64,000 bases of DNA from Kistimonas sp964291485 (GTDB lineage Bacteria > Pseudomonadota > Gammaproteobacteria > Pseudomonadales > Endozoicomonadaceae). This document shows positions 38,053-46,179 of this stretch, piece after piece (the stretch's first letter is position 1; each line of letters begins with the position of its first letter). Location of the stretch: contig OZ220224.1 in assembly GCA_964291485.2 (NCBI GenBank), forward strand, positions 248,001-312,000, given 5' to 3'. A program made the translations under genes and the position numbers. The notes under the pieces were generated by a model. That model searched no databases, was not told the DNA's origin, and saw nothing but the letters and a program-made list of their open reading frames with translations.

Positions 38053-39012
38053 CTATTGTGGTTTGGCCAGAGCCTCGCCCATCCGGATTTGACTGCCAGG
38101 TTGGTGCTGTTCGAGCCAGCTGACCACCGGCCATGAGAAAAGAACAATCACCGTAGATCCGAGCTTGAAACGGCCCATTTCATCACCCCGGTTCAGAGTA
38201 ATCGAGGTATCGTCGTAAAATGACCAGGTGACCTCGCGCGTGTCCGGTTTGACCTCTCCAGCCCATACCGTCTCCATACTGCCAACCACCATGGCGCCAA
38301 CCATGATCACGGCCATTGGGCCATATTCAGTATCGAAGATACTGATGACCCGTTCATTCCTGGCATAGAGGTTTTCAACGCTATCAGCGGTTTCCTGATT
38401 GACGGAATAGAGGTCTCCCGGAACATAAGCCATTTTCCTGAGAGTACCGGTTATTGGCATATGAACCCGGTGATAATCTCCTGGAGAAAGGTAAATGGTG
38501 CTGAACAGGCCATTGTCGAAAGTGTCGGCCAAGGCATCATTGCCAGCCAACAGGGCCTTCAGGCTGTAATCATGTTTTTTAGCCTGGATGATGCGGTCAT
38601 TCTCAATCCAGCCAATCTGGCTGACGGTGCCGTCAACAGGGCTGCTAACCAGGGATGGATCTTCAGGCTGGGGGCGGGCGCCATCCTTCAGTGCCCGGGT
38701 AAAGAAGTCATTGAAGTTGAGGTAATCTTCCGGGTTTTGTAATGCGGCCTCACTCATATCGATATTATTTTTTTTAATGAAGTCACGAATGAGCCAGTTC
38801 TTGAGCCAGGGCCACTGCTTTTCTGCCAGAGAATAAGCAATATCATTAATCAGGTGATGAGGAAGGATTTCCTGAAGCCCAGGTGACAGACGATAAGAGG
38901 GGTTTGTCAGGGAAAGTTCTGCCTCTTTTTCTGTGGTATCTGCCCAAATTGACTGACAGCCCAGAAGGAGCATTATCATCAAGGTGCGCGTAAGCCATTG
39001 AATGCCGGGCAT
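38053..39012 (-). CDS. Phosphatidylserine decarboxylase paralogue with a lipoprotein-type signal
   Basis: 319 residues. Homologous along its length to the neighbouring psd but with an N-terminal signal peptide ending LMIMLLLGCQS, whose L-L-G-C is a lipobox (Cys19). The catalytic residues are retained: Asp in SSPVDGTVSQ, His in DYHRVHMP, and the self-cleaving LGST (about 280) that gives the pyruvoyl group. It would therefore be an active decarboxylase, but tethered to a membrane in the periplasm rather than in the cytoplasm. AGGAATGG precedes the ATG. It lies 125 bases downstream of psd on the same strand. Function is inferred; a degraded lipobox or an uncleaved anchor is also possible. Confidence 0.85.
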   Translation of the reverse strand: MPGIQWLTRTLMIMLLLGCQSIWADTTEKEAELSLTNPSYRLSPGLQEILPHHLINDIAYSLAEKQWPWLKNWLIRDFIKKNNIDMSEAALQNPEDYLNFNDFFTRALKDGARPQPEDPSLVSSPVDGTVSQIGWIENDRIIQAKKHDYSLKALLAGNDALADTFDNGLFSTIYLSPGDYHRVHMPITGTLRKMAYVPGDLYSVNQETADSVENLYARNERVISIFDTEYGPMAVIMVGAMVVGSMETVWAGEVKPDTREVTWSFYDDTSITLNRGDEMGRFKLGSTVIVLFSWPVVSWLEQHQPGSQIRMGEALAKPQ

Positions 39013-39137
39013 AGAGAACCATTCCTGTCTGGTGAGTCGTGATAATTTAGACCCGTAAAATCAGGAAAAGTTAGCTTAGGCGTAAGATTGGAGGGGATGA
39101 GTGGCGGACAGATAATGTACCTGTTCCGCCAGCAGAC

Positions 39138-40040
39138 TTAACAGAAATTACCGATGGCTTGGCCCATGCGGACGGTATCGCCGGCTTTCATGTCATCCAG
39201 CCAGTTCATCTGGTCCTTACCGAACAGAACAATAGCCGTAGAGCCCAGCTTGAACCGGCCCATCTCATCACCTCGGTTGAGGTGGATAGCCTGCCGACCG
39301 GCTTCGGTATAGTCGAAGGCTTTCAGAATTCTGCGTGGTGGCGTCACTACACCGGACCAGACCGTTTCAATACTGGCGACAATCATGGCACCGACCAGGA
39401 TCACGGCCATAGGTCCCTTGTCGGTATCAAAGATGCAAACCACTCGCTCATTCCGGGCAAATAGCCGGGGCAAGTTTTCCGTTGTGGCCTGGTTAACGGA
39501 GAACAGACGGCCAGGCACATGAATCATGCGACGCAATGTGCCACCTGCTGGCATGTGTACCCGATGATAATCCTTGGGTGACAGGTATACCGTGGCAAAC
39601 TTGCCTTCCGTGAATTCTGTGGCCAGTGCGCTGTCACCACCGAGTAGTTCGGTCAGGCTGAAATCGTGACCTTTGGCCTGGTACAGGCGGCCATAACGAA
39701 TATCGCCCAGCTGGCTGATGGCACCGTCAGCGGGAGAAATCACCGCATGACTGTCGGCCGGCATGGGACGGGCATCATGTTTGAGCGGCCGGGTAAAGAA
39801 ATCGTTGAAATGGGCGTAAGCCTTGGGGTTTTCCTCCAGCGCTTCACTCATGTCGACGCCATACTGGCGGATGAACCACTGGGTAAACGCGTTTTTGAAC
39901 CAGGGGATCTGGCACTCGGCCAGGCAGTGAGTTGCGCGGGAGATCAGGTGATGAGGCAGGATGGTCTGAACCGCCGCAAACAGGCGGTCGGGCAATGGGC
40001 TGTTGGTACTACTGTTATCTGTCACGGCGGTCTCTGTCAT
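39138..40040 (-). CDS. psd: Phosphatidylserine decarboxylase proenzyme
   Basis: 300 residues, near the usual 280-320. Converts phosphatidylserine to phosphatidylethanolamine at the inner membrane. Catalytic Asp in ISPADGAISQ, His in DYHRVHMPAGG, and the LGST cleavage site (FKLGSTAIVLFG) where the Ser becomes the pyruvoyl group. No signal peptide: N-terminus MTETAVTDNSSTNSPLPDRL is soluble. It lies 57 bases downstream of rhdA, the same arrangement as in Pseudomonas, and is followed by the lipoprotein-type paralogue. Confidence 0.95.
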   Translation of the reverse strand: MTETAVTDNSSTNSPLPDRLFAAVQTILPHHLISRATHCLAECQIPWFKNAFTQWFIRQYGVDMSEALEENPKAYAHFNDFFTRPLKHDARPMPADSHAVISPADGAISQLGDIRYGRLYQAKGHDFSLTELLGGDSALATEFTEGKFATVYLSPKDYHRVHMPAGGTLRRMIHVPGRLFSVNQATTENLPRLFARNERVVCIFDTDKGPMAVILVGAMIVASIETVWSGVVTPPRRILKAFDYTEAGRQAIHLNRGDEMGRFKLGSTAIVLFGKDQMNWLDDMKAGDTVRMGQAIGNFC

Positions 40041-40097
40041 CCTAGGGCCTTGTCGGCGTGGTTACTTATGCTTGCAGCGGCTCGTGGCGATTGTACT

Positions 40098-40928
40098 TCA
40101 AGCGGTTTCGATCGGGGTATCCGTTCTGTTACCCCATTCCGACCAGGAGCCGTCATACGCCTTGATGGATGGGTACCTCAGCAATCGGGCTACCAGGTAA
40201 GTCAGTCCTGACCGGTGATGGCTCTGGCAATGGGTGATGACCTGTTTGTCAGGACTGATACCCAGTTGGGTCAGGATTTCAGGCAAATCCGTTCTGAGTC
40301 GGAAACTGCGTCCGGGATCCATGGCCTGAGTCCATTCAAAATTGATTGCCCCGGGTATGTGACCGCCTCGCATGGAAAAGGTTCGTTCGCCACTGTATTC
40401 CGCCGCTGAACGGGCATCCCAGATGACGGTGTCGTCGTTATCCAGAGCTGTCATGATTTGCTCGGCGTGAATTCTGGGACTTTCATCAATACTCAGGCTG
40501 ACGGTGGTTGGCGTCGGAACTGCCGGTGTGGCCTGTAGCGGGAAACGCTCCTCCAACCAAGCGCGCATGCCGCCGTTAAGGTAGGACCATCGCTTATGGC
40601 CGATCAGGTCCAGAGTCCAGATAAACCGGCCGGCCCAGCCTCCGCCTTCATCATCGTAAACAACGATGTGCTGGTCTGGGTGGTAACCAATGCGTCCGAA
40701 CAGGGCTTCAAGCTGGCTCAGTGCCGGCAGTTTGCCGGTCGCGGGAGGCTGACCTGATACCAGTTCGCCGGGCTGCACGTGGATGGCGCCGGGCACATGC
40801 ATCTTCTGGTATAGGGCCGGATTACAGAGATCAACAATCAGTAAGTCCTCGGAGTCCAGCAGAGGCTGAAGATTTTCCGGTTCCACCAGGGGCGGCAGGA
40901 GAGGCTGGCTGCTCATTATAGTTGTCAT
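40098..40928 (-). CDS. rhdA: Thiosulfate sulfurtransferase (rhodanese)
   Basis: 276 residues, two rhodanese domains. The inactive N-terminal one (about 10-130) has LLIVDLCNPALYQKMHVPGAI; the C-terminal one (about 150-276) has the active site loop ITHCQSHHRSG with the persulfide Cys. The CQ(T/S)HHRS loop is that of Pseudomonas/Azotobacter RhdA, and adjacency to psd supports the symbol. Transfers sulfane sulfur from thiosulfate to acceptors. The neighbour psd may be transcribed with it. Confidence 0.9.
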   Translation of the reverse strand: MTTIMSSQPLLPPLVEPENLQPLLDSEDLLIVDLCNPALYQKMHVPGAIHVQPGELVSGQPPATGKLPALSQLEALFGRIGYHPDQHIVVYDDEGGGWAGRFIWTLDLIGHKRWSYLNGGMRAWLEERFPLQATPAVPTPTTVSLSIDESPRIHAEQIMTALDNDDTVIWDARSAAEYSGERTFSMRGGHIPGAINFEWTQAMDPGRSFRLRTDLPEILTQLGISPDKQVITHCQSHHRSGLTYLVARLLRYPSIKAYDGSWSEWGNRTDTPIETA

Positions 40929-41139
40929 TTCCGGGGATTTGGTCGGCCTGTGATTGTACTGCAGCCATGGTCTACTGCAAATATCACGGGTTGCGCTAAG
41001 AAAGGGATGGACTATTTTTCAGGGCGAACTCACGCAGTGAGGGAACGGGAACACTGACCGATCCTGATGGTCAGACATTCTGATGGATGATGAAACAGGT
41101 TCCACTACCGGGAACCTGAATAACAGCAGGTACCCAGCC

Positions 41140-42312
41140 ATGATCAGTAGACCCGTTATCAGACAGTTTTTAATGTGCGTATGGCTGGTTTTTCTGCCAG
41201 TGGGTGCGCAGGCTGCAGATTACCTGTTTGCTTTTTTGGGGAGTAACGCACGGGGCGATCTATGGCTGGTCGATAGGGCGACAGGGCAGGTATTGCTGAC
41301 TGAAACCGCCGATTCAAAGACGGTGGCAGATTACACCGGTCATTACGGCAATATTGCTTTTCACCATTTCGCGGATACCGATCAACATGCCGGCTGGTTG
41401 GCAGATCACCTGATACGCAAGGTGTTACCGGAACTCCAGCGACTCGAGCAGTCCGGCCAGTTGAAGGTGACATCGCTTTCGTTTTTGTATGCCCTTGCGG
41501 GACTGAATGCTGTGGATGGAAAGGCATCGGGCTATGACCCGGTGGCCGGAAGGCAGGCACTGCACCAGTTCGAACACATCGTGGATGCGGCATTTCAAAG
41601 TGATGGTCGCACCATCGCTGCGATGCATGGCGTTAGTGACAGTAAACTGATATTGCAGGCTATGGAGGTGGTGCGGGAAACGTCCGCCGGGCCTGCGGCT
41701 GATCTGGTGGTTTATGCCGATACCTATTCCATCGGTTTCTACCGGCATGATGGCAATATAAAGGTTAAGGAAAGCTTTGCTGATGATCCCGCCAGAACCC
41801 CGGCGGGTGGTTTTTTTCAGTTAGGCAAAAATGGTAGTCAGACGTTATTCAGTGAACAGGGCGCAGAGCATCTGACAGAATCGGTCCGACAGTTCTGGGA
41901 CAAGCAGGGTCGCCATTATACGGATGCTGAGCTTCGGCTGCGCTATCAGGATACCAACCGGAATGAGCTCGGTGGTGTACTTGCAGAGATGGGAACGAAT
42001 CCTGTTCTCTGGCAGTTGAATGAGGGTGATGTATCGACCTTGAAGCAACTGGTGTTTGAAACCGCACAGGATATTGGCAAGATGCTGTCTGAGCTAACCC
42101 CTGCATCAACGGCAGGTCAGAAACAGCCGGTCGCTATTATTGGTTTCTACGCTGATATTCTGAATGCCTCCCCCTCTTTTTATCAGGCGCTACGCAGCGG
42201 TTTAACGTATCGCTATGAGCCGCGATTGATTCATGGCGGAGAGTTAAGCTGGGCGCTGGCGGGAGCTGCTGTTCAGCTATTCAACGCGGTAGACGCGGTT
42301 CGTTATCCCTGA
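41140..42312 (+). CDS. Exported protein of unknown function
   Basis: 390 residues from ATG 41140 (M of MISRPVIRQFLMCVWL); an ATG 19 codons upstream gives a less likely, non-signal-like extension. Signal peptide with cleavage after AQA (about 25-26). The mature N-terminus is DYLFAFLGSNARGDLWLVDRATGQVLL, and later ADLVVYADTYSIGFYRHDG, which vaguely resemble the paired phosphate-binding loops of actin-like or apyrase folds, though I cannot confirm a domain. No Cys-rich or membrane-spanning parts. Downstream gene (an NTF2-like protein) follows after 39 bases on the same strand. Confidence 0.6.
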   Translation: MISRPVIRQFLMCVWLVFLPVGAQAADYLFAFLGSNARGDLWLVDRATGQVLLTETADSKTVADYTGHYGNIAFHHFADTDQHAGWLADHLIRKVLPELQRLEQSGQLKVTSLSFLYALAGLNAVDGKASGYDPVAGRQALHQFEHIVDAAFQSDGRTIAAMHGVSDSKLILQAMEVVRETSAGPAADLVVYADTYSIGFYRHDGNIKVKESFADDPARTPAGGFFQLGKNGSQTLFSEQGAEHLTESVRQFWDKQGRHYTDAELRLRYQDTNRNELGGVLAEMGTNPVLWQLNEGDVSTLKQLVFETAQDIGKMLSELTPASTAGQKQPVAIIGFYADILNASPSFYQALRSGLTYRYEPRLIHGGELSWALAGAAVQLFNAVDAVRYP

Positions 42313-42351
42313 CTGCCTATACTTCTCCATGGTAATCAGGGGAATTAAGCA

Positions 42352-42729
42352 ATGGACACCACGCAACAACACGCCGCGATATTAGCGGCAGTCAAAGCGG
42401 CCAGCACTGAATGGTTGGCTGCTTTTAACCGCGCAGATGCGGCAGGTTGTGCCGCACAGTATGAACCGTCGGCGATCATGCATGCTCGTCCTTTTGGCAC
42501 CTATACCGGAACGACGGATATTGAGGGGTTCTGGCAGAAGCTGATAGATGACGGATTTACCGATGTGGCCTACAACAATACGCAGATTGATGTGTTGGAT
42601 GATCAGAGTGCTGTACTCTCAGCGGAGTGGACAATGAACAAGGCCCATGGGGTTATTCACAGGGAACTGTGGGTGCTGCAGGCAGATGGCACTGCTAAGC
42701 TTCGGGAGGATGAGTTTGAGGCTCAGTAA
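42352..42729 (+). CDS. NTF2-like / SnoaL-family protein (DUF4440 type)
   Basis: 125 residues, AGGGG site before the ATG. Pattern: AVKAASTEWLAAFNRADAAGCAAQYEPSAIMHARPFGTYTGTTDIEGFWQKLIDDGF, an alpha-helix followed by a cone-shaped beta-sheet barrel, typical of the SnoaL/SgcJ group. These bind or act on small hydrophobic molecules or simply serve as unknown stress proteins. Function unknown here. It is followed by a long hairpin and the convergent rsgA. Confidence 0.75.
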   Translation: MDTTQQHAAILAAVKAASTEWLAAFNRADAAGCAAQYEPSAIMHARPFGTYTGTTDIEGFWQKLIDDGFTDVAYNNTQIDVLDDQSAVLSAEWTMNKAHGVIHRELWVLQADGTAKLREDEFEAQ

Positions 42730-42736
42730 TATCCTG

Positions 42737-42793
42737 TTATGAAAAAATGGGCAGCCAGTTCAGGCATATTCCGTCTCACTGCCCTTTTCATAA
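42737..42793 (+). terminator. Long hairpin between convergent genes
   Basis: TTATGAAAA-AAT-GGGCAG and CTGCCCTTTTCATAA pair over 15 bp with a 3-base bulge and a 24-base loop, just after the NTF2-like gene. A/T stretches on both ends suit a bidirectional terminator. Confidence 0.6.
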
Positions 42794-42805
42794 AATGCAA
42801 TCCGC

Positions 42806-43830
42806 TTAGTTATCTTCTTCGAGTGATCTGACAATATGGCGCCATGACGCCATACGTTGTGGTGTGATATGCCCTTCTTCTAAAGCTGCATGAATCGCGC
42901 AGCCGGGCTCCTGCTCATGGCGGCAATCCCGAAACTTGCAATGGCCAATGAATGGGTGAATTCCCGGAAACCATGGATCACGTCTTCGGCTTCCATATGC
43001 CAGAGGCCAAATTCCCGAATCCCAGGAGAGTCTATCAGCATTCCGCCATCCGGCATGTGGAACAGGTGGGCGGCGGTGGTGGTGTGAGTGCCTTTGCCGG
43101 TACTTTCGGACAATTCACCCACTTTAGCGTTAATGCCGGGCATCAGGAGGTTAACCAGGGAGGATTTCCCGACACCGGACTGGCCTACAAATACGCTGGT
43201 GTGGTCTAACAGCAGCGATTTCAGGGCATCCAATCCGTGATCTGTGACGGTGGATGCTTCCAGCATTTGATAGCCGATATCGCGATAAACCTTTAAAAGA
43301 TCATTTTTTATGACGGTTGTATTGGTTTCATTCAACAGGTCTGTCTTGTTCAGCAGAATGACCGGTTCAATCCCCACAGATTCAGCCGCCACCAGGTAGC
43401 GGTCAATTAAATTGCCATGGGGCTCCGGAACCGGAGCAATCACCAGCACAATGTAGTCAATATTGGCGGCAACGGGCTTTAACTGGCCTCGCTGGTCAGG
43501 GCGCGCCAATTCACTGTTTCTCGGCAAATGCGCAACAACCACGCCGGTTTTGTCCTTGCCAGGCCGCCAGACTACCCGATCACCGGTCACCAAGGCAGGG
43601 AGGTTGGCTCTCAGGTTGCAACGAAAGGTATTGCCAGGCTCGCCAAGCGGCTCTATATCAAGCTGAACGCCGTAGTGTGCAATCACTAACCCTTCTGTCT
43701 CGGGTCCGAGGTCACAGACGTTCAACTGCTCCAGGCTCTGTTGTTCCCGGCGTGCTGCCCGCTCTGCACGTTCATCCTGGATTTTTTTTATGCGCCAATT
43801 TTGTCTGCGGTTCAGTCTTCGTTTTGACAT
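42806..43830 (-). pseudogene. rsgA: Ribosome small-subunit GTPase RsgA, frameshifted near the C-terminus
   Basis: The gene reads as a normal RsgA from the ATG at 43828-43830: OB domain (VTGDRVVWRPGKDKTGVV), circularly permuted GTPase with ILLNKTDLL, G1 loop FVGQSGVGKSSLVN, DSPGIREFG (G3) and 'TTTAAHLF'. Near 42955-42960 one base is missing and the frame ends at 42880 after 316 residues with a nonsense tail. In the +1 register the true end is intact to TAA at 42806: FIGHCKFRDCRHEQEPGCAIHAALE, including the zinc-binding Cys-His-Cys cluster. RsgA promotes 30S maturation and is needed for good growth, so a sequencing or assembly error should be considered; otherwise a recent mutation. Confidence 0.88.
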
Positions 43831-43990
43831 GGTTTAGACTGTAAGAAGATATGCCGGATTTTCAGGTGGGCAGGCATGAAGCCTGAGGAAGTATGGCAGA
43901 TACAGGGACATGTAGTTTGCATGGTGCCAAAAGTGCAGATTATGATGAACCATCGATTATGAATCAACTAAAGACCTGATAGGCAGTTTA

Positions 43991-44536
43991 ATGGTACAAG
44001 CAGACAATCTGGTGTGGATCGATCTGGAGATGACCGGACTTAATCCGGACACTGATCGAATCCTTGAGATCGCGACGATCATCACCGACGGTGAGCTCAA
44101 TGAGCTGGCGGTCGGTCCGGTCATTGCAGTGCACCAGCCGGACTCGGTACTGAATGCCATGGATGACTGGTGCATTAAGACCCATGGCCAGACTGGCCTG
44201 ACCGACCGGGTCAGGAAAAGTACCATCACAGAGCAGGAAGCAGAGAAGCAGACGCTGGATTTCATTCGTCAGTATGTCGATCCAAAGGTCAGCCCGATGT
44301 GTGGTAACAGCATTGGCCAGGATCGCCGTTTCCTTCATCGTTTCATGCGTGATCTCCACGACCATTTCCATTACCGCAATATTGATGTCAGCACGGTCAA
44401 GGAGCTTGCCCGCCGCTGGCGTCCTGATGTACTCAATGGAGTGGTCAAGTCCGGATCTCACAAGGCGCTGGATGATATTCGGGAATCCATTGCCGAGATG
44501 CGTTATTACCGTGAGCATTTCATCAGGATGAACTGA
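43991..44536 (+). CDS. orn: Oligoribonuclease
   Basis: 181 residues, the normal length. DEDD-family 3'-5' exonuclease that degrades 2-5-nt RNAs, including pGpG, to mononucleotides. Exo I motif WIDLEMTGLNPDTDRILEIATI (Asp and Glu), Exo II CGNSIGQDRRFLHR (Asp), Exo III HKALDDIRESIAEMRYYR (His, Asp). AGG precedes the ATG. Divergent from rsgA, a pairing conserved across gammaproteobacteria. Ends with a terminator. Confidence 0.96.
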   Translation: MVQADNLVWIDLEMTGLNPDTDRILEIATIITDGELNELAVGPVIAVHQPDSVLNAMDDWCIKTHGQTGLTDRVRKSTITEQEAEKQTLDFIRQYVDPKVSPMCGNSIGQDRRFLHRFMRDLHDHFHYRNIDVSTVKELARRWRPDVLNGVVKSGSHKALDDIRESIAEMRYYREHFIRMN

Positions 44537-44543
44537 TCCCTCC

Positions 44544-44567
44544 AAAGGCTGGTTTACCAGCCTTTTT
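44544..44567 (+). terminator. Terminator of orn
   Basis: AAAGGCTGG / CCAGCCTTT stem with a TTTA loop and T-run. Confidence 0.9.
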
Positions 44568-44659
44568 AATGACGTCGTGTTTTCTCCTCTGCAGCCTCTT
44601 TTTTCTCTTACTGTCTGATGACGCGGTTTTACAGACTCCTTACGCCATCGGTCCTCTGT

Positions 44660-44693
44660 GTTCAGGTAAGGTTCAGTGACCCTCCCGTATTCT
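44660..44693 (+). promoter_or_regulatory. PhoP box and -10 of the oprH-phoP-phoQ promoter
   Basis: Direct repeat GTTCAG-GTAAG-GTTCAG (44660-44676) exactly as in the Pseudomonas PhoP box (GTTCAG-N5-GTTCAG), then 11 bases, then TATTCT (44688-44693). The 11-base gap to a -10 without a matching -35 is the spacing of PhoP-activated promoters. The start of transcription would be near 44700, giving a leader of about 100 bases. Confidence 0.82.
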
Positions 44694-44801
44694 TGTTCCC
44701 GAGTTCAGACGTAATAACGCACCACGCTGGACACGGCATCATCAGCACAGCAGTCCCTGACCATGCCAGCCAGCACTCAAGAACAGACGAGGAGAACGAC
44801 C

Positions 44802-45395
44802 ATGAAAAAGATTGCAGCCATTGCTCTTGCCGGTGTTACTGCCATGGGTGTTGCTACTGCACAGGCCGATACCTTTGTAGGGCTGGTAGCCGGTTCCCAC
44901 AGCGCTGACATGCAGACCCCTAAGGGTTTGAAAGGCACCAACAACAATTTCGACAATATCATCAAGAATGATGGTATGTATGGTATCCGGGTTGGTCAGC
45001 AGAACGATGGCTACCGGTTCTATGCAACCTATGACAATGCGTCCAACAGCTATCGTCAGTACAAGGCTCGTCAGGAGAATCTGACGGTATCTCTGGACAA
45101 GACTTTTGATATTGGTTCGGGTGGCACCCAGTTGTTTGCCGGCGCTACAACCGGTATCACCAAGCTGACCCATGAGTCCAAGGGCGTGAGCCGTGACAGT
45201 GACATGGGATATGCCATGGGGCTGCAGGCCGGTATCGTACAGAAGCTGAGTTCTAACTTCTCGGTAGAGGGTGGCTATCGCTACATGCGCCATAATGCCA
45301 AGGTTGACGTGAAGGATCGTGACACAGGCAATCTGGGTTCCTCCAAACTGAAGAGTTCCGACACCTGGTTCCTCTCCGCCAACTACCACTTCTGA
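44802..45395 (+). CDS. oprH: OprH-like outer membrane protein
   Basis: 197 residues from ATG 44802 (GAGGAG about 9 bases upstream). Signal peptide, then a small eight-stranded beta-barrel ending in aromatic NYHF. The sequence follows P. aeruginosa OprH: DTFVGLVAGS, NFDNIIKND..YGIRVGQQ, FYATYDN, LFAGATTGITKL, DSDMGYAMGLQAGI and VEGGYRYMRHNAK. OprH lies over LPS and substitutes for divalent cations at low Mg2+. First gene of a unit with phoP and phoQ 110 bases downstream, and preceded by a PhoP box, so autoregulated. Confidence 0.88.
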   Translation: MKKIAAIALAGVTAMGVATAQADTFVGLVAGSHSADMQTPKGLKGTNNNFDNIIKNDGMYGIRVGQQNDGYRFYATYDNASNSYRQYKARQENLTVSLDKTFDIGSGGTQLFAGATTGITKLTHESKGVSRDSDMGYAMGLQAGIVQKLSSNFSVEGGYRYMRHNAKVDVKDRDTGNLGSSKLKSSDTWFLSANYHF

Positions 45396-45504
45396 TCGTG
45401 ATGTTGATCGGGCCTGCCTGGCGGGCCCGTTATCATTCCTGCGCTTAACCTGTCTTCAGGACAGGGGTATCATTAAAACGTTGTCGTTTATTGGGGACGC
45501 AGTC

Positions 45505-46179
45505 ATGAACGTATTGCTTGTAGAAGATGATGACCTCCTGCGTCACCACTTGGGGTATCAGCTGGAAAGCCTGGGGTTTCGGGTTTATGCCGCACCGGAG
45601 GCACGGGAAGCCCTGTTTTTCAGTGAAGAATATGCGTTTGATGTCGCCATTATCGACCTGGGGCTGCCTGGCATGGATGGCATCGACCTGATCAGAACCC
45701 TGCGTCAGCGTGGTCGCACCTATCCCATCCTGATCCTGACTGCCCGTGGCAACTGGGAGGACAAGGTTAACGGCCTGGAAGCCGGTGGTGATGACTATGT
45801 CGTCAAGCCGTTTCAGTTTGAAGAGCTCAAGGCCAGGCTGAATGCCTTGATTCGCCGTTCTTCAGGATTCAGCCATCCCAAAATTACAGCGGGACCTTAC
45901 CAGTTGGACCTGTCTGCCAAGAAAGCCTGGAATGGTGACGCTGAACTGGTATTGACCGCTTATGAGTACAAAATCCTGGAATATCTGATGCGTCATGGCC
46001 AGCAAGTGGTGTCCAAAACCACCCTGATGGAGCAGTTGTATGCGGATGATGATCGGGACAGCAATGTACTGGAAGTTTTGGTCGGACGGCTCCGGCGCAA
46101 GTTGACCCAGTCAGGTGATGATAGTCCAATTGATACTATTCGAGGGCAGGGATACCTGTTCAAGCTGTCATGTTCGTAG
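45505..46179 (+). CDS. phoP: Response regulator PhoP
   Basis: 224 residues from ATG 45505. OmpR/PhoB-class regulator: receiver (LLVEDDDLLRHHLGYQL, phospho-acceptor Asp in VAIIDLGLPGMDG, Lys in DDYVVKPFQFEEL) and C-terminal winged helix (LTAYEYKILEYLMRHGQQVVSK, RLRRKL, TIRGQGYLF). Position between oprH and a PhoQ-type kinase identifies it as PhoP. It would bind the GTTCAG direct repeat upstream of oprH. Overlaps phoQ by 10 bases. Confidence 0.92.
   Translation: MNVLLVEDDDLLRHHLGYQLESLGFRVYAAPEAREALFFSEEYAFDVAIIDLGLPGMDGIDLIRTLRQRGRTYPILILTARGNWEDKVNGLEAGGDDYVVKPFQFEELKARLNALIRRSSGFSHPKITAGPYQLDLSAKKAWNGDAELVLTAYEYKILEYLMRHGQQVVSKTTLMEQLYADDDRDSNVLEVLVGRLRRKLTQSGDDSPIDTIRGQGYLFKLSCS

Noticed and set aside
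44742..45389. A 215-codon frame antisense to oprH
   Set aside because: oprH on the plus strand matches a known protein over its full length with a PhoP box.
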